A stretch of DNA of 64,000 bases from Alteromonas_E sp965248545 (GTDB lineage Bacteria; Pseudomonadota; Gammaproteobacteria; Enterobacterales; Alteromonadaceae): the NCBI GenBank assembly GCA_965248545.1, contig OZ252110.1, forward strand, positions 1,798,001-1,862,000. Direction: 5' to 3'. Positions 52,669 to 62,131 of this stretch are shown piece by piece. A program made the translations under genes and the position numbers. The notes beneath the pieces are model-generated. The model did no database searches, was not told the origin of the DNA, and saw only the letters and a list, made by a program, of their open reading frames with translations. Every line of letters starts with the position of its first letter. Within the stretch, counting starts at the first letter, position 1.

Positions 52669-52757
52669 CGTACATATTCATCACCTTGATTAGGGACTGG
52701 CACTTTGTGCATTTCTCTGGTGTAATTGAGCTAACAAACGCAAAAATAATCACAATA

Positions 52758-53696
52758 ATGCGGATCGGCTGGCGACAATTCATAAAATCCAAGCTGCAAA
52801 GGAAGTCGGGATATGCGGCAGTGGGGATTTCTTTGTCCATCGATACTGCTAGTTTTTGTGCCTTAAAGCGAACGCGTGATGGTCATGAAATTGCGTTGTA
52901 TCACGAAACGCCTATGGGAGATTGGCCTGTAGCGCTAGCCAAATGGGCTAACCAGAACAAAATAGGTAATGCTCAATGCGCCGTGTCGTTTGGTTCGATG
53001 TTCTACAACGTCTATCAAACTGAAAAACCCGCCGTAGCAGATGACGAAATCCACCAAGCATTGACTTGGACTGTCAAAGAGCTGACTGGCGCTAACATGG
53101 TCTTCGACTATTTTGAAATCCCCGCACAGTCCTCAGGTAACAACAATATTAATGTGGCGGTTGTGCCTGCTTCGATATTAGAAGGCGCAATAGATGCAGT
53201 CACCAAAGCGGGCCTGCAACTTGAGACCATTACGGTTGAAGAGCTCGCTGTCTGTGATGTGTTACCTGTTGCGGATGAGCCTGTGATGACGTTACTGCAA
53301 AAGGCCGGGGAAGAAATCCAACTAGCCATTGTTAAACAGGGTCAATTGTACTTTTCACGTAGCTTGAAAGGATTTGAAAACCTTGGAAGTTTCACCGTAG
53401 AAGAATTACAAATGGGAGTGATGGATTCATTGTCGGTGCAAATACAGCGGTCGATGGATTATTTCGAAAGTCAATTGAGACAGGCTCCGGTACGCAAGAT
53501 TTTAATGAATATTGAAGCGGCTAATAGTGAGCCAATTGCCGCTCAAATCCGCGAACTCATGCGCGTAGATGTCGAGCCGTTTGAGGTCAACATACCAATG
53601 ACGGCAGATTCACAGTTTCCACTGACGTATCAATGCGTAGGTGCTGCCTTAGCGTTATTGGGTTCGCCCCAAAATAGCGCGGAGAAGGCGGCATGA
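52758..53696 (+). CDS. mshI: MSHA biogenesis protein MshI
   Basis: MshI is the PilM-like cytoplasmic assembly component of the MSHA type IV pilus. The 312 residues from ATG 52758 (MRIGWRQFIKSKLQRKSGY) show an actin/PilM-like fold: GYAAVGISLSIDTASFCALKR, NVAVVPASILEGAIDAVTKAGLQLETI, QLAIVKQGQLYFSRSLKGF and the SVQIQRSMDYFESQLRQ segment. The frame is open 24 codons upstream without resemblance. It is the first gene of a locus with overlapping starts and stops through mshG; mshH, usual ahead of it, is absent. Confidence 0.9.
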   Translation: MRIGWRQFIKSKLQRKSGYAAVGISLSIDTASFCALKRTRDGHEIALYHETPMGDWPVALAKWANQNKIGNAQCAVSFGSMFYNVYQTEKPAVADDEIHQALTWTVKELTGANMVFDYFEIPAQSSGNNNINVAVVPASILEGAIDAVTKAGLQLETITVEELAVCDVLPVADEPVMTLLQKAGEEIQLAIVKQGQLYFSRSLKGFENLGSFTVEELQMGVMDSLSVQIQRSMDYFESQLRQAPVRKILMNIEAANSEPIAAQIRELMRVDVEPFEVNIPMTADSQFPLTYQCVGAALALLGSPQNSAEKAA

Positions 53697-54310
53697 AATC
53701 TCGCGTAAACCTCTATTTAGCCGAATACCGACCGCAGCTCGACTTGATGTCGTTGTCTACGGTGATCGCAGTGTTTGCCATTCTATTGTTAACGGTAGTT
53801 GGTATTCGCGTTGGACTTGGCTTTCAAGGTGATACGAAAAAACAACAATTGATGGCAGTTAACGAAGAATACAATCAGAAGGCGGCACTTGCCAAAGAGC
53901 TAACCAATATTCTGCAATCACGTAAAGAAGACCCGCAGCTGCTGGCTGTTTTTGCCGGTCTTCAGGCTTCACTGCAAGACAAAGAGCGCCTTAAACAAGC
54001 GCTAAGTGAGCGAGAGGCACTTAAGTCAGCGAGCTTTTCTCTAATGCTCAAAGAGCTTGCCCAGCAGCACCACACAGATTTATGGCTGACTCGCATTGTC
54101 GTCACTGAAAGCAGTATGAATTTTGAAGGTCAGTCGTTGCGGCCTGAGGCGTTACCGCAGTGGATTGGTCGTTTAGGACAGACAGAGTATTTTTCGGGTA
54201 AAGAATTCGATCAAGCTCAGGTTATCCGGCAGGAGCAAAATCTACTGTTCAATCTAACAACTACTCGAACAGACACCGAACAACCCTCTGCGGCTGGGGG
54301 GCAGAATTAA
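53693..54310 (+). CDS. MSHA biogenesis protein, PilN-like (MshI2)
   Basis: The 205-residue inner-membrane protein starts KSRVNLYLAEYRPQLDLMSL, the PilN-type N-terminus that docks into the PilM-like MshI, with one membrane helix (about 22-43). A coiled coil (NEEYNQKAALAKELTNIL to about residue 110) and a small ferredoxin-like domain follow. It overlaps mshI by four bases and mshJ by one. The name MshI2 is the usual one for the gene at this place. Confidence 0.87.
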   Translation: MKSRVNLYLAEYRPQLDLMSLSTVIAVFAILLLTVVGIRVGLGFQGDTKKQQLMAVNEEYNQKAALAKELTNILQSRKEDPQLLAVFAGLQASLQDKERLKQALSEREALKSASFSLMLKELAQQHHTDLWLTRIVVTESSMNFEGQSLRPEALPQWIGRLGQTEYFSGKEFDQAQVIRQEQNLLFNLTTTRTDTEQPSAAGGQN

Positions 54311-54954
54311 TGTTTGAAAAGTTGAATGAACAGTTTGCAGCCTTGTCCGATCGAGAAAAGTATCTGGTATTACTTACCGGTGTGATTTTGATCGTCTTTG
54401 CCGGATTTACGTTCGTTATCGAACCAAAATATCTGGAAAACGATCGGATTGACCTAGAAACTGAAAATAAGCGCATCGAATTGCGTGGCTCTGACCAACA
54501 ATTGGTGTTGCTAAAAGAAGCGTTGGCTGATGACCCAAATGAGCAGTTACAGCAGCGAATCAATAACTTACATCAGCGCATTGAGGCGTTAGATCAAGAA
54601 TTTGCAACCCAGATGCGTGAGCTTGTGCCAGCTCAACAGATGCCGATTGTCATTGATCAGATGCTACAGCAAGCCCATGCACTCAAACTACAAGAGTTGA
54701 GTTCGATACCACCCGTCAGCGTGTATGAAAACGATGAGCAAAGAGCTGATTTACCTCTTTATCAACACGGCGTTAAGTTTGTGTTCGAGGGTGGCTATGC
54801 CCAAGTATTGAACTACCTTGAATCAGTAGAAGCGTTTCCTTGGCAAGTGTATTGGCGGTCGTTAGATTATCAGGTTGACGAATACCCGAATGCGACGATT
54901 ACATTGGAACTCTATACTTTGAGCACCAACCGCGCCTTTATGGGGGTGCAGTAA
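54310..54954 (+). CDS. mshJ: MSHA biogenesis protein MshJ (PilO-like)
   Basis: The 214-residue protein has one N-terminal membrane helix (VLLTGVILIVFAGFTFVIEP, about 18-36), a long coiled coil (NKRIELRG...QQRINNLHQRIEALDQEF) and a C-terminal domain ending NATITLELYTLSTN. This is the PilO layout and, with its position between mshI2 and mshK, identifies MshJ. It should form the alignment complex in the inner membrane. Confidence 0.9.
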   Translation: MFEKLNEQFAALSDREKYLVLLTGVILIVFAGFTFVIEPKYLENDRIDLETENKRIELRGSDQQLVLLKEALADDPNEQLQQRINNLHQRIEALDQEFATQMRELVPAQQMPIVIDQMLQQAHALKLQELSSIPPVSVYENDEQRADLPLYQHGVKFVFEGGYAQVLNYLESVEAFPWQVYWRSLDYQVDEYPNATITLELYTLSTNRAFMGVQ

Positions 54955-54955
54955 G

Positions 54956-55300
54956 ATGCGATTTTTACTGCTTGCGTTAGTCCTTTTCAGTAGTATTTGT
55001 TCTGCACAGTCGTTGAGTGATCCGACCCGACCCGCTACCCAGCAGAACAGCGAAATTGCAGACGTCGTAGTCAACCAGGGCGCAGTACTCAGCGCCATCA
55101 TGATGATGGCCGAACGTAAAGTCGCTATTATTAATGGGATTTCGATGACGGAAGGTAGCGAGCAGTACGGCATCAAGGTTTTGAAAATCAATGCCGATCA
55201 TGTGATTGTTGAGCAGTTGCTCGATGGCTTAGTTCAGACACGTACGTTACGCGTGAATTCAACCGGTGAAATAAAGAAAAATGCAACGGACAACTTTTAG
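54956..55300 (+). CDS. mshK: MSHA biogenesis protein MshK
   Basis: This small (114-residue) periplasmic protein has a signal peptide ending SICSAQS before SDPTRPA, a motif shared with PilP-like pilus proteins, then one beta-rich domain (VLSAIMMMAERKVAIINGISMTEGSEQYG). PilP-like proteins link the inner-membrane complex to the secretin. It starts one base after the mshJ stop and its end overlaps the upstream start option of mshL. Confidence 0.87.
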   Translation: MRFLLLALVLFSSICSAQSLSDPTRPATQQNSEIADVVVNQGAVLSAIMMMAERKVAIINGISMTEGSEQYGIKVLKINADHVIVEQLLDGLVQTRTLRVNSTGEIKKNATDNF

Positions 55301-56990
55301 TGAAATGATGCCCTTTAATCGCAAGCCTCAATATAAAGGTGCGCTCGTCGCCCTAGGGGTTTCTTTGTTCGTAACCGGATGTCAAACAGTCGACAAAAGT
55401 CACGTAGAAACATCGCTACAGCAGCAATTGCAGCAACAGGTTGCAAATGAACAAAAAGCCCATGCTGAGAGGCAAGCGAGTTTGCAACAACTCCCACCTT
55501 CAGTCTCCGCAGCGCTTCAAGCACCGCCAGCTCCGTCGGATACTGGCCTTTTTGGTAGTGACAAGTACGATATTAATGCTCAGTCGGTTGATGCTTCTGC
55601 GTTCTTCGCGGGGTTGGTCACTGACACCCCCTACAGTGTGGCGATTCACCCTGAGGTGAGTGGATCCATTTCAATGAATTTGAAGCAAGTGTCTCTGGAT
55701 CAGGTGTTCGACTTAGTCGGTGAATTGTACGGTTTTGATATTGACCGGCAAGGCACAATATATCGCGTTCGCCCCGCGGGGATGCGCACTGAAACCTTCA
55801 ATATCAATTACTTGTTAATGCAGCGTGATGGCGCGACGCAAACCAGTATTATTTCGGGCGGGGTTTCGCAGGCGCAAGGCAACAATTCGAATAATGGCAA
55901 CAGTTCTTTCAACAATTTCAGCGGCAATAGCCAAAACAGTAACAATCTCGGTGGTGGTTTAAATAATAATGTCAACGGCACGGTTATTAGTACCCGGACG
56001 GAAACCAACTTTTGGGAAGATCTACAGTCTAGTTTGCAGTCGATGATTGGAACTGAATTGGGGCGGACCGTGTTTGTCACACCACAGGCCGGTTTAGTTA
56101 CCGTCCGAGCTATGCCGGATGAGTTAAAGGCAATTCGGGAATACCTACAAATTTCAGAAGACAATTTGCAGCGTCAAGTTGTGCTAGAAGCGCGTATTCT
56201 CGAAGTGTCATTGAACGATGAATTCCAGCAAGGAATCAACTGGAATCAGGTACTGGCAAATGCGGGCAGCACGGACTTCCAGTTTTCGACTTCAGCGGGG
56301 ACATTGGGTAATGAGGTCTCTGCGGCGTTGGGCGGGATCACCAGCTTGTCATTTATCAACCAAGATTTCACCGGTGTTCTATCGTTGTTGTCGACCCAAG
56401 GCAATGTACAAGTATTGTCCAGCCCTCGTGTGACGGCAACGAACAACCAAAAAGCAGTGATCAAGGTTGGTGACGATGAGTATTTCGTTACTGATGTATC
56501 GAGTCAAAATACTATTACATCGACGACCACATCGGTTGTACCCGATATCGAATTAACCCCGTTTTTCTCGGGTATTGCACTGGACGTAACGCCGCAGATT
56601 GACGAACGTGGCAGTGTGCTGTTGCACATCCATCCGTCAGTGATTGAAACCCAAGAACAGGAAAAGGTTGTCACACTCAATCAAGAGCAGATCGTATTGC
56701 CGCTCGCACAGAGTACCATTCGCGAGTCAGATACCGTTATCCGCGCCAATTCAGGTGAAATTGTTGTCATTGGCGGGCTAATGCAATCTAGTATTTCTGA
56801 AGTGAATTCCAAAACGCCATTGCTAGGTGATATTCCTTTACTCGGTAACTTGTTCAAGAACCGTCAAGACAAAGAAGTGAAAAGTGAGCTGATTATTTTA
56901 CTTAAACCAACGGTCGTTGGGGTCGGGACCTGGTCTGAACAATTGCAAATGAGCCAAGAGCAAATGGCAGACTGGTTATATGTGGACTAA
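55281..56990 (+). CDS. mshL: MSHA secretin MshL
   Basis: MshL forms the outer-membrane pore for the pilus. The 569-residue lipoprotein has lipobox FVTGC near residue 34, an STN-like domain (TPYSVAIHPEVSGSISMNLKQVSLDQVFDLV) and an Asn/Gly/Ser-rich loop near 190-235. N-domains and the C-terminal secretin follow, with VQVLSSPRVTATNNQKAVIKVGDDEYF, GIALDVTPQID and GEIVVIGGLMQSS...TPLLGDIPLLGNLFK. ATG 55281 lies inside mshK; ATG 55305 or 55308 are alternative starts. Confidence 0.94.
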   Translation: MQRTTFSEMMPFNRKPQYKGALVALGVSLFVTGCQTVDKSHVETSLQQQLQQQVANEQKAHAERQASLQQLPPSVSAALQAPPAPSDTGLFGSDKYDINAQSVDASAFFAGLVTDTPYSVAIHPEVSGSISMNLKQVSLDQVFDLVGELYGFDIDRQGTIYRVRPAGMRTETFNINYLLMQRDGATQTSIISGGVSQAQGNNSNNGNSSFNNFSGNSQNSNNLGGGLNNNVNGTVISTRTETNFWEDLQSSLQSMIGTELGRTVFVTPQAGLVTVRAMPDELKAIREYLQISEDNLQRQVVLEARILEVSLNDEFQQGINWNQVLANAGSTDFQFSTSAGTLGNEVSAALGGITSLSFINQDFTGVLSLLSTQGNVQVLSSPRVTATNNQKAVIKVGDDEYFVTDVSSQNTITSTTTSVVPDIELTPFFSGIALDVTPQIDERGSVLLHIHPSVIETQEQEKVVTLNQEQIVLPLAQSTIRESDTVIRANSGEIVVIGGLMQSSISEVNSKTPLLGDIPLLGNLFKNRQDKEVKSELIILLKPTVVGVGTWSEQLQMSQEQMADWLYVD

Positions 56991-56992
56991 TC

Positions 56993-57901
56993 ATGTACCT
57001 CTATCACTTCGGGATTAAGGAATTACCTTTTACTCTAACACCGAATACCCAGTATTTTTTTGGTTTACCGAGTCATCAAGAAGCGCTGCAAGTATTAATG
57101 ACAGCGCTAAAAACCGGTGAAGGTTTTATTAAGGTCACCGGAGAAGTCGGTACAGGCAAAACCTTAATATGTCGCAAGTTGTTGAATGAACTCCCTGATC
57201 ATTTCGTATCTGCTTACATTCCAAACCCGATGCTGTCTCCTGCCGAATTGCGACGTGCAGTAGCTGCTGAATTGGGCGTGACGTTAGCGGAGCAGTCAGA
57301 CCAACAAGAATTCACTCAACGCATTCAAGAAAGGCTAATTGAAATTCATCAACAGCGTCGCTCTGTAGTATTGATCATTGATGAAGCGCAAGCGTTACCA
57401 GTCGAATCGATTGAGTCGCTAAGATTGATGACCAATTTGGAAACTGAGTCGCGAAAATTGCTGCAAGTGGTGTTGTTTGGTCAACCTGAGTTAGACGAAA
57501 AACTAGCCTTGCCTGAACTGCGCCAACTCAAACAACGCATAACCTTTTCGTACTCATTACAATTAATGAATGCAGATCAGGTGTTTCAGTATGTTCAGCA
57601 CCGGATGCGCATTGCCGGGTACTCAGGTCCGGAAGTGTTTGATAGAAAATGCGCTGAATGGCTGTTTCGTGCTAGCAAAGGTACCCCTAGGATCGTTAAT
57701 GTCTTATGCCATAAGGCGCTTATGCTGGTTTACGGACAAGGTAAACGACAAGTTCAGGTCACAGATCTGCGCGCGGCAATCGATGACACGGAAGCAGCGC
57801 AACCGGTCACATCATCTTATTGGCTGATATGGACTTTGGTATTACTGACTAGCTTCACGTTTACCTTGTTGGTTTATTTTGCACCTTGGAGCCGCGCGTG
57901 A
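56993..57901 (+). CDS. mshM: MSHA AAA ATPase MshM (ExeA-like)
   Basis: The 302 residues begin MYLYHFGIKELPFTLTPNTQYFFGLPSHQEAL, the ExeA/MshM opening. Walker A GEVGTGKTLICRKLL is near 47-61 and Walker B VLIIDEAQALP near 125-135. After the arginine-rich sensor region a single membrane helix sits near the C-terminus (YWLIWTLVLLTSFTFTLLVYF), and the protein ends a few residues later. It probably helps to place or assemble the secretin through peptidoglycan. It overlaps mshN (GTGA). Confidence 0.92.
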   Translation: MYLYHFGIKELPFTLTPNTQYFFGLPSHQEALQVLMTALKTGEGFIKVTGEVGTGKTLICRKLLNELPDHFVSAYIPNPMLSPAELRRAVAAELGVTLAEQSDQQEFTQRIQERLIEIHQQRRSVVLIIDEAQALPVESIESLRLMTNLETESRKLLQVVLFGQPELDEKLALPELRQLKQRITFSYSLQLMNADQVFQYVQHRMRIAGYSGPEVFDRKCAEWLFRASKGTPRIVNVLCHKALMLVYGQGKRQVQVTDLRAAIDDTEAAQPVTSSYWLIWTLVLLTSFTFTLLVYFAPWSRA

Positions 57902-59055
57902 GTGTCGTTAACCAAATGCTCAAAGACCTCGAGCAACGCGAACATGCGGGGCAGACGAGTGCCTCTGCTGTTTATCAAGCGCCGGTTAAGCATGCTTCGC
58001 CAAAGCTGTACGTATTAGTCGGGGTTCTGACGGCTTTAGTATTGGTGATGATCGCTGTGGTTGGTTGGACCTATTTCAATGCAGCATCATCTGACGGACA
58101 AAATACGACTAACCAACACGATTCTGAATCAATCGTCAGTGAGCCTGTATCCAAAGCCGAAGATCCGTCGACTGCTCTCGTAGCCATAGATACTAATGCT
58201 GAGCCAGACGTGACAGAAGCTCGCCCAATGCGAGTGGTAGGCGCGGCACAAGACTCAGTAGTCGCCTCAGAAACAGCCAGCGATCCATTACCGGAGCAAA
58301 CTCCTATAGAGGTTTTGTCAACTGCGGAAGTTTCTCAACCCCAGCAGTCCGCCTTGTCAGCTGCTCCGAGTGAGCCTGTTGAAGCAGAACAGCTTCCTAC
58401 TGAACCCTCTGAGTCAATCGTACCAGCGTTGCCTGAAGAAACGCTTGTCGCGGTGTTTAGCAAGCAATCTAGCGGTGCAGAACAAACCGGCGTTTCACTC
58501 AGAGAACAAGCATTGGCGGCCGTGAGAGCTGGCCAAGATGAGCAGGCGATTGTGCTACTTGAGCGCCTGTTAACGACCGAGCCCGACAACCTAGCCGCGC
58601 GTAAAAAGCTAGCAGCACTTTTGTTTGCCAAAGGCCGAGCCCTAAACGCCCAGTCAATATTGGAAATCGGCATTCAGCGTCAACCGCAAGAAAGTACAAT
58701 GCGATTAATGCTAGCCAGATTGCTGGCCCAGCAACAGCTAGTCCAATCAGCGTTAGATACCCTAAATCCCGCATTTGAACTACAACCTATCGGGGTGGAG
58801 TTTTTGGGTTTTAGAGCGTCTTTGGCTGATCAACTTGAGCGTTTCGACCTAGCATTAGCGGATTACCAGCGCTTAACCCAAATGGAGCCAAACCAAGCGC
58901 GGTGGTGGTTGGGTTTAGGGATCGCCAATGAGCGCAATCAACGCAGTAATGAAGCATTGATTGCGTATCAGCAGGCATTAGCTTTGAATCAATTGAGTAT
59001 CGACGTACAGCGGTTTGTGCAACAGCGTAGCGCACTATTGGTGGGAGTAGAATGA
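57898..59055 (+). CDS. mshN: MSHA biogenesis protein MshN, TPR-containing
   Basis: From GTG 57898 (overlapping the mshM stop) the protein has 385 residues: a short cytoplasmic VSVVNQMLKDLEQREHAG, one membrane helix (about 43-65) and a long acidic, Ser/Pro/Glu-rich linker. Several TPR units over about the last 180 residues (for example AVRAGQDEQAIVLLERLLTTEPDN and ALADYQRLTQMEPNQARWWLGLG) follow. It should be a periplasmic scaffold. The TTG at 57886 is not needed. Confidence 0.9.
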   Translation: MSVVNQMLKDLEQREHAGQTSASAVYQAPVKHASPKLYVLVGVLTALVLVMIAVVGWTYFNAASSDGQNTTNQHDSESIVSEPVSKAEDPSTALVAIDTNAEPDVTEARPMRVVGAAQDSVVASETASDPLPEQTPIEVLSTAEVSQPQQSALSAAPSEPVEAEQLPTEPSESIVPALPEETLVAVFSKQSSGAEQTGVSLREQALAAVRAGQDEQAIVLLERLLTTEPDNLAARKKLAALLFAKGRALNAQSILEIGIQRQPQESTMRLMLARLLAQQQLVQSALDTLNPAFELQPIGVEFLGFRASLADQLERFDLALADYQRLTQMEPNQARWWLGLGIANERNQRSNEALIAYQQALALNQLSIDVQRFVQQRSALLVGVE

Positions 59056-60902
59056 GTCAACAAAAGCGTATCAGATTAGGTGACCTACTCGTCCAAAGTG
59101 GCGTGATTACCAATGACCAGCTTATGGAAGCATTGGGCGAGCAGCGCAAAACCGGTCGTAAGCTGGGTGCTACCTTAACTGAGATGAATTTGGTCAGCGA
59201 GGAACAGTTGCTCCAACTTCTGTCTGAGCATCTTAAAGTACCCTTGATTGACATCGATCACTTCAGTGTCGACCCGAAAGCGGTCAAGCTACTGCCTGAA
59301 ATGCAGGCTAGACGTTATCGGGCTCTCGTGCTTGAAGATAGCGGTGACAATTTGTTGGTTGCGATGAGTGACCCGGCAGATTTGGCGGCCATTGATAGTT
59401 TGAATGATATGCTGCCTAAACCAATTAAGGTGGCTGTAGTCAGTGAAGCCCAGTTGTTTGGTGCTTATGATAATTTCTATCGACGTACAGAAGAAATCGC
59501 CTCGTTTGCCCAAGAGCTCGCCGAAGAATACGAATCGGATGATGAGTTTGACCTTACCGGAGGGTTAGAAGACGGTAATGACACCGCGGTTGCGAAGCTG
59601 CTTCAATCGATTTTTGAAGAAGCGGTTCAAACTAAGGCGTCAGATATTCATATTGAACCAGATGAAAATCAACTGCGGAACCGCCAGCGGGTCGATGGCG
59701 TGCTTCAGGAAACCGTAATCAAAGAGCGCAACGTTGCTGCGGCTCTGGTCTTGCGTCTGAAATTAATGGCTGGCTTGGACATCTCCGAAAAGCGTTTGCC
59801 ACAAGACGGTCGTACCCAGGTAAAGGTTAAGAATCACCGCATTGATGTGCGTCTATCTACCATGCCGATTCAGTCTGGTGAATCAGTCGTAATGCGTTTG
59901 CTCGATCAATCGGCAGGGATATTGACCCTTGAACAAACGGGGATGCCGAACAGTATTTTAGAGCGTTTCCGAACACTGCTGAAGCGCCCTCACGGTATGA
60001 TTTTGGTCACTGGACCAACGGGGTCGGGTAAGACAACCACATTGTATGGCGCACTCAGTGAGTTAAACCAAGCATCCAAGAAAATTATTACGGTTGAAGA
60101 CCCAGTTGAATACCGCTTGCCGCGTATCAATCAGGTACAAGTCAATAATAAGATCGATCTGAACTTCAGCAGCATACTTCGTACTACGTTGAGGCAAGAC
60201 CCAGATATCATCATGGTTGGTGAGAAGCGTGACCATGAGACCGTAGAGATAGGTTTGCGGGGTGCGCTAACGGGTCACTTGGTATTGTCAACACTGCATA
60301 CCAATGACGCTATCAGTAGCGCAATTCGTCTTTTGGATATGGGGGCTCCGGGATATTTGGTCGCGACCTCGTTGCGCGCGATCATTGCGCAGCGCTTGGT
60401 GCGCCGTATCTGTGACAACTGTGTAACCGAATATCAACCTAATGAAGATGAAGTCTTTTGGTTAAGTCACATTGAAGAAGATATTTCTTCGATTCAGTTC
60501 AAGCATGGGCGAGGCTGTCAGAAATGCAATCAAACCGGATACCGCGGTCGGGTTGGTGTGTTTGAATTGCTCGAAATGAATGAGCAAATGATGGGCGCGC
60601 TGAAGAACAATGACACCGACGGATTTTCGCAAGCAGCCCAACAGAGTAAAGGCTACCGTGCATTGTCACACACTGCTTTGACCTACGCGAAGATGGGCGT
60701 TACAACGGTCGAAGAAGTACTCAAACTGGTTGAAATGGTCGCTGAGCGTGACGTTGATTACGGTCTGGATGAAACCTCTCATCTTGAAAATCTAGCGCCT
60801 GTTGAAGAGCGTGAAGAATCGAATATTGTGTCGCCTGCCTCTTCGACAAATCCGGCTTCTGGGTTTTCGACTGGAGGGTTAAGCCTTGAGGATGAACCCT
60901 AA
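59052..60902 (+). CDS. mshE: MSHA extension ATPase MshE
   Basis: The hexameric GspE/PilB-type ATPase drives pilus assembly. The first 110 residues contain two repeats starting RLGDLLVQSGVITNDQLMEAL and KLGATLTEMNLVSEEQLLQLL, the pattern of the MshEN domain, which in Vibrio cholerae MshE binds c-di-GMP. The core has Walker A GPTGSGKTTTLYGAL near 320, the Asp box TVEDPVEYRL, the His box LSTLHTNDA and a CDNC...CQKC zinc pair. It overlaps mshN by four bases. Regulation by c-di-GMP is inferred from the domain. Confidence 0.96.
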   Translation: MSQQKRIRLGDLLVQSGVITNDQLMEALGEQRKTGRKLGATLTEMNLVSEEQLLQLLSEHLKVPLIDIDHFSVDPKAVKLLPEMQARRYRALVLEDSGDNLLVAMSDPADLAAIDSLNDMLPKPIKVAVVSEAQLFGAYDNFYRRTEEIASFAQELAEEYESDDEFDLTGGLEDGNDTAVAKLLQSIFEEAVQTKASDIHIEPDENQLRNRQRVDGVLQETVIKERNVAAALVLRLKLMAGLDISEKRLPQDGRTQVKVKNHRIDVRLSTMPIQSGESVVMRLLDQSAGILTLEQTGMPNSILERFRTLLKRPHGMILVTGPTGSGKTTTLYGALSELNQASKKIITVEDPVEYRLPRINQVQVNNKIDLNFSSILRTTLRQDPDIIMVGEKRDHETVEIGLRGALTGHLVLSTLHTNDAISSAIRLLDMGAPGYLVATSLRAIIAQRLVRRICDNCVTEYQPNEDEVFWLSHIEEDISSIQFKHGRGCQKCNQTGYRGRVGVFELLEMNEQMMGALKNNDTDGFSQAAQQSKGYRALSHTALTYAKMGVTTVEEVLKLVEMVAERDVDYGLDETSHLENLAPVEEREESNIVSPASSTNPASGFSTGGLSLEDEP

Positions 60903-62131
60903 TGGCTAAGTTTAGCTATACCGGTCGTCTGCGCAACGGCGATTTGACTACCGGCAGCATCGATGCAAATGATGAAAGCGCTGCCGCTAAAGTGTTGGCT
61001 GGACGCAATATTACGCCGATCGAAATTCTTGCTGGTGGCGAAGTAAAAACAGGCGAAAAAGTTCAAAAAATCAACTTTTTGACGCCACGGGTTAAACTGG
61101 ACGACTTAGTCATTTTTGCTCGGCAAATGTATTCGTTAACGCGGGCTGGTATTCCTATATTGCGCTCAGTTGCGGGGTTGGCCGATACAACCACGTCGCT
61201 GCGCATGAAATATGCACTTGAAGATGTGATGGATCAGCTTGAACGGGGCCGTAATTTGTCGTCTGCGATGAACCAGCATCCTCAAGTATTCTCACAGTTA
61301 TTTATCAGTGTGGTGCATGTTGGCGAGAACACGGGCCAGTTAGATCTAGCCTTTTTGCAGTTGGCAGAGTATCTGGAAAGAGAGCAAGAAACACGTAAGC
61401 AAATTAAGCAGGCGACCCGTTATCCTACATTCGTCATTATTGCGCTTGCGTTGGCCTTGGTCATCATGAACATTTGGGTTATCCCGATTTTTGCTGGCAT
61501 GTTCGCTCGTTTTGACGCTGAACTACCTGCCATGACACTGTTTTTAATGGGAATGTCAGAGTTTTTCTTGACCCAATGGCAATATTTAGTGATTGGTTTA
61601 ATCCTGATTATCTATGCTGTCCGTCGCTACGTTAACACTGACTCTGGGCGATACCGGTGGGATAAATTCAAACTGCGTATTCCGGTTGTCGGTGCCATTC
61701 TCGAGCGTTCTTTATTAGGTCGGTTTGCGCGTAGTTTTGCAATGATGCTGAAATCTGGGGTTCCGCTCACAACCGCGCTCAACTTGGTTGCTGAAGCGGT
61801 TAGTAATGCCTACATGGCGGACAAAATAATCGAAATGCGTCGCTCAATAGAACGCGGTGAAAATCTAACCCGTGTGGCCAATAGTTCAGGCTTGTTTACC
61901 CCATTGGTAATGCAAATGATCAGCGTCGGTGAGGAAACCGGGCGAGTTGACGAATTGCTTGGCGAGACCGCGAGTTACTACGAGCGTGAAGTGGATTACG
62001 ATTTGAAGAGCCTGACGTCTAAAATCGAGCCGATTCTAATCGTGGTAGTAGCGGCAATGGTGTTGGTGCTCGCACTCGGCATATTTACGCCGATGTGGGA
62101 CATGATGGGTGCCATTCGGGGGGGCAACTAA
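60902..62131 (+). CDS. mshG: MSHA inner-membrane platform protein MshG
   Basis: This 409-residue GspF/PilC family protein has two T2SF domains, each with FARQMYSLTRAGIPILRSV- or FARSFAMMLKSGVPLTTAL-type starts, and three membrane helices near 168-190, 215-238 and 375-398. It is the platform that the MshE ATPase acts on. Start overlaps the mshE stop by one base; TAATG joins it to mshF. Confidence 0.95.
   Translation: MAKFSYTGRLRNGDLTTGSIDANDESAAAKVLAGRNITPIEILAGGEVKTGEKVQKINFLTPRVKLDDLVIFARQMYSLTRAGIPILRSVAGLADTTTSLRMKYALEDVMDQLERGRNLSSAMNQHPQVFSQLFISVVHVGENTGQLDLAFLQLAEYLEREQETRKQIKQATRYPTFVIIALALALVIMNIWVIPIFAGMFARFDAELPAMTLFLMGMSEFFLTQWQYLVIGLILIIYAVRRYVNTDSGRYRWDKFKLRIPVVGAILERSLLGRFARSFAMMLKSGVPLTTALNLVAEAVSNAYMADKIIEMRRSIERGENLTRVANSSGLFTPLVMQMISVGEETGRVDELLGETASYYEREVDYDLKSLTSKIEPILIVVVAAMVLVLALGIFTPMWDMMGAIRGGN

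Noticed and set aside
52690..52710. TGGCAC...TGCA upstream of mshI as a sigma-54 promoter
   Set aside because: GG and GC are separated by eight bases instead of the required ten, so sigma-54 polymerase should not fit.
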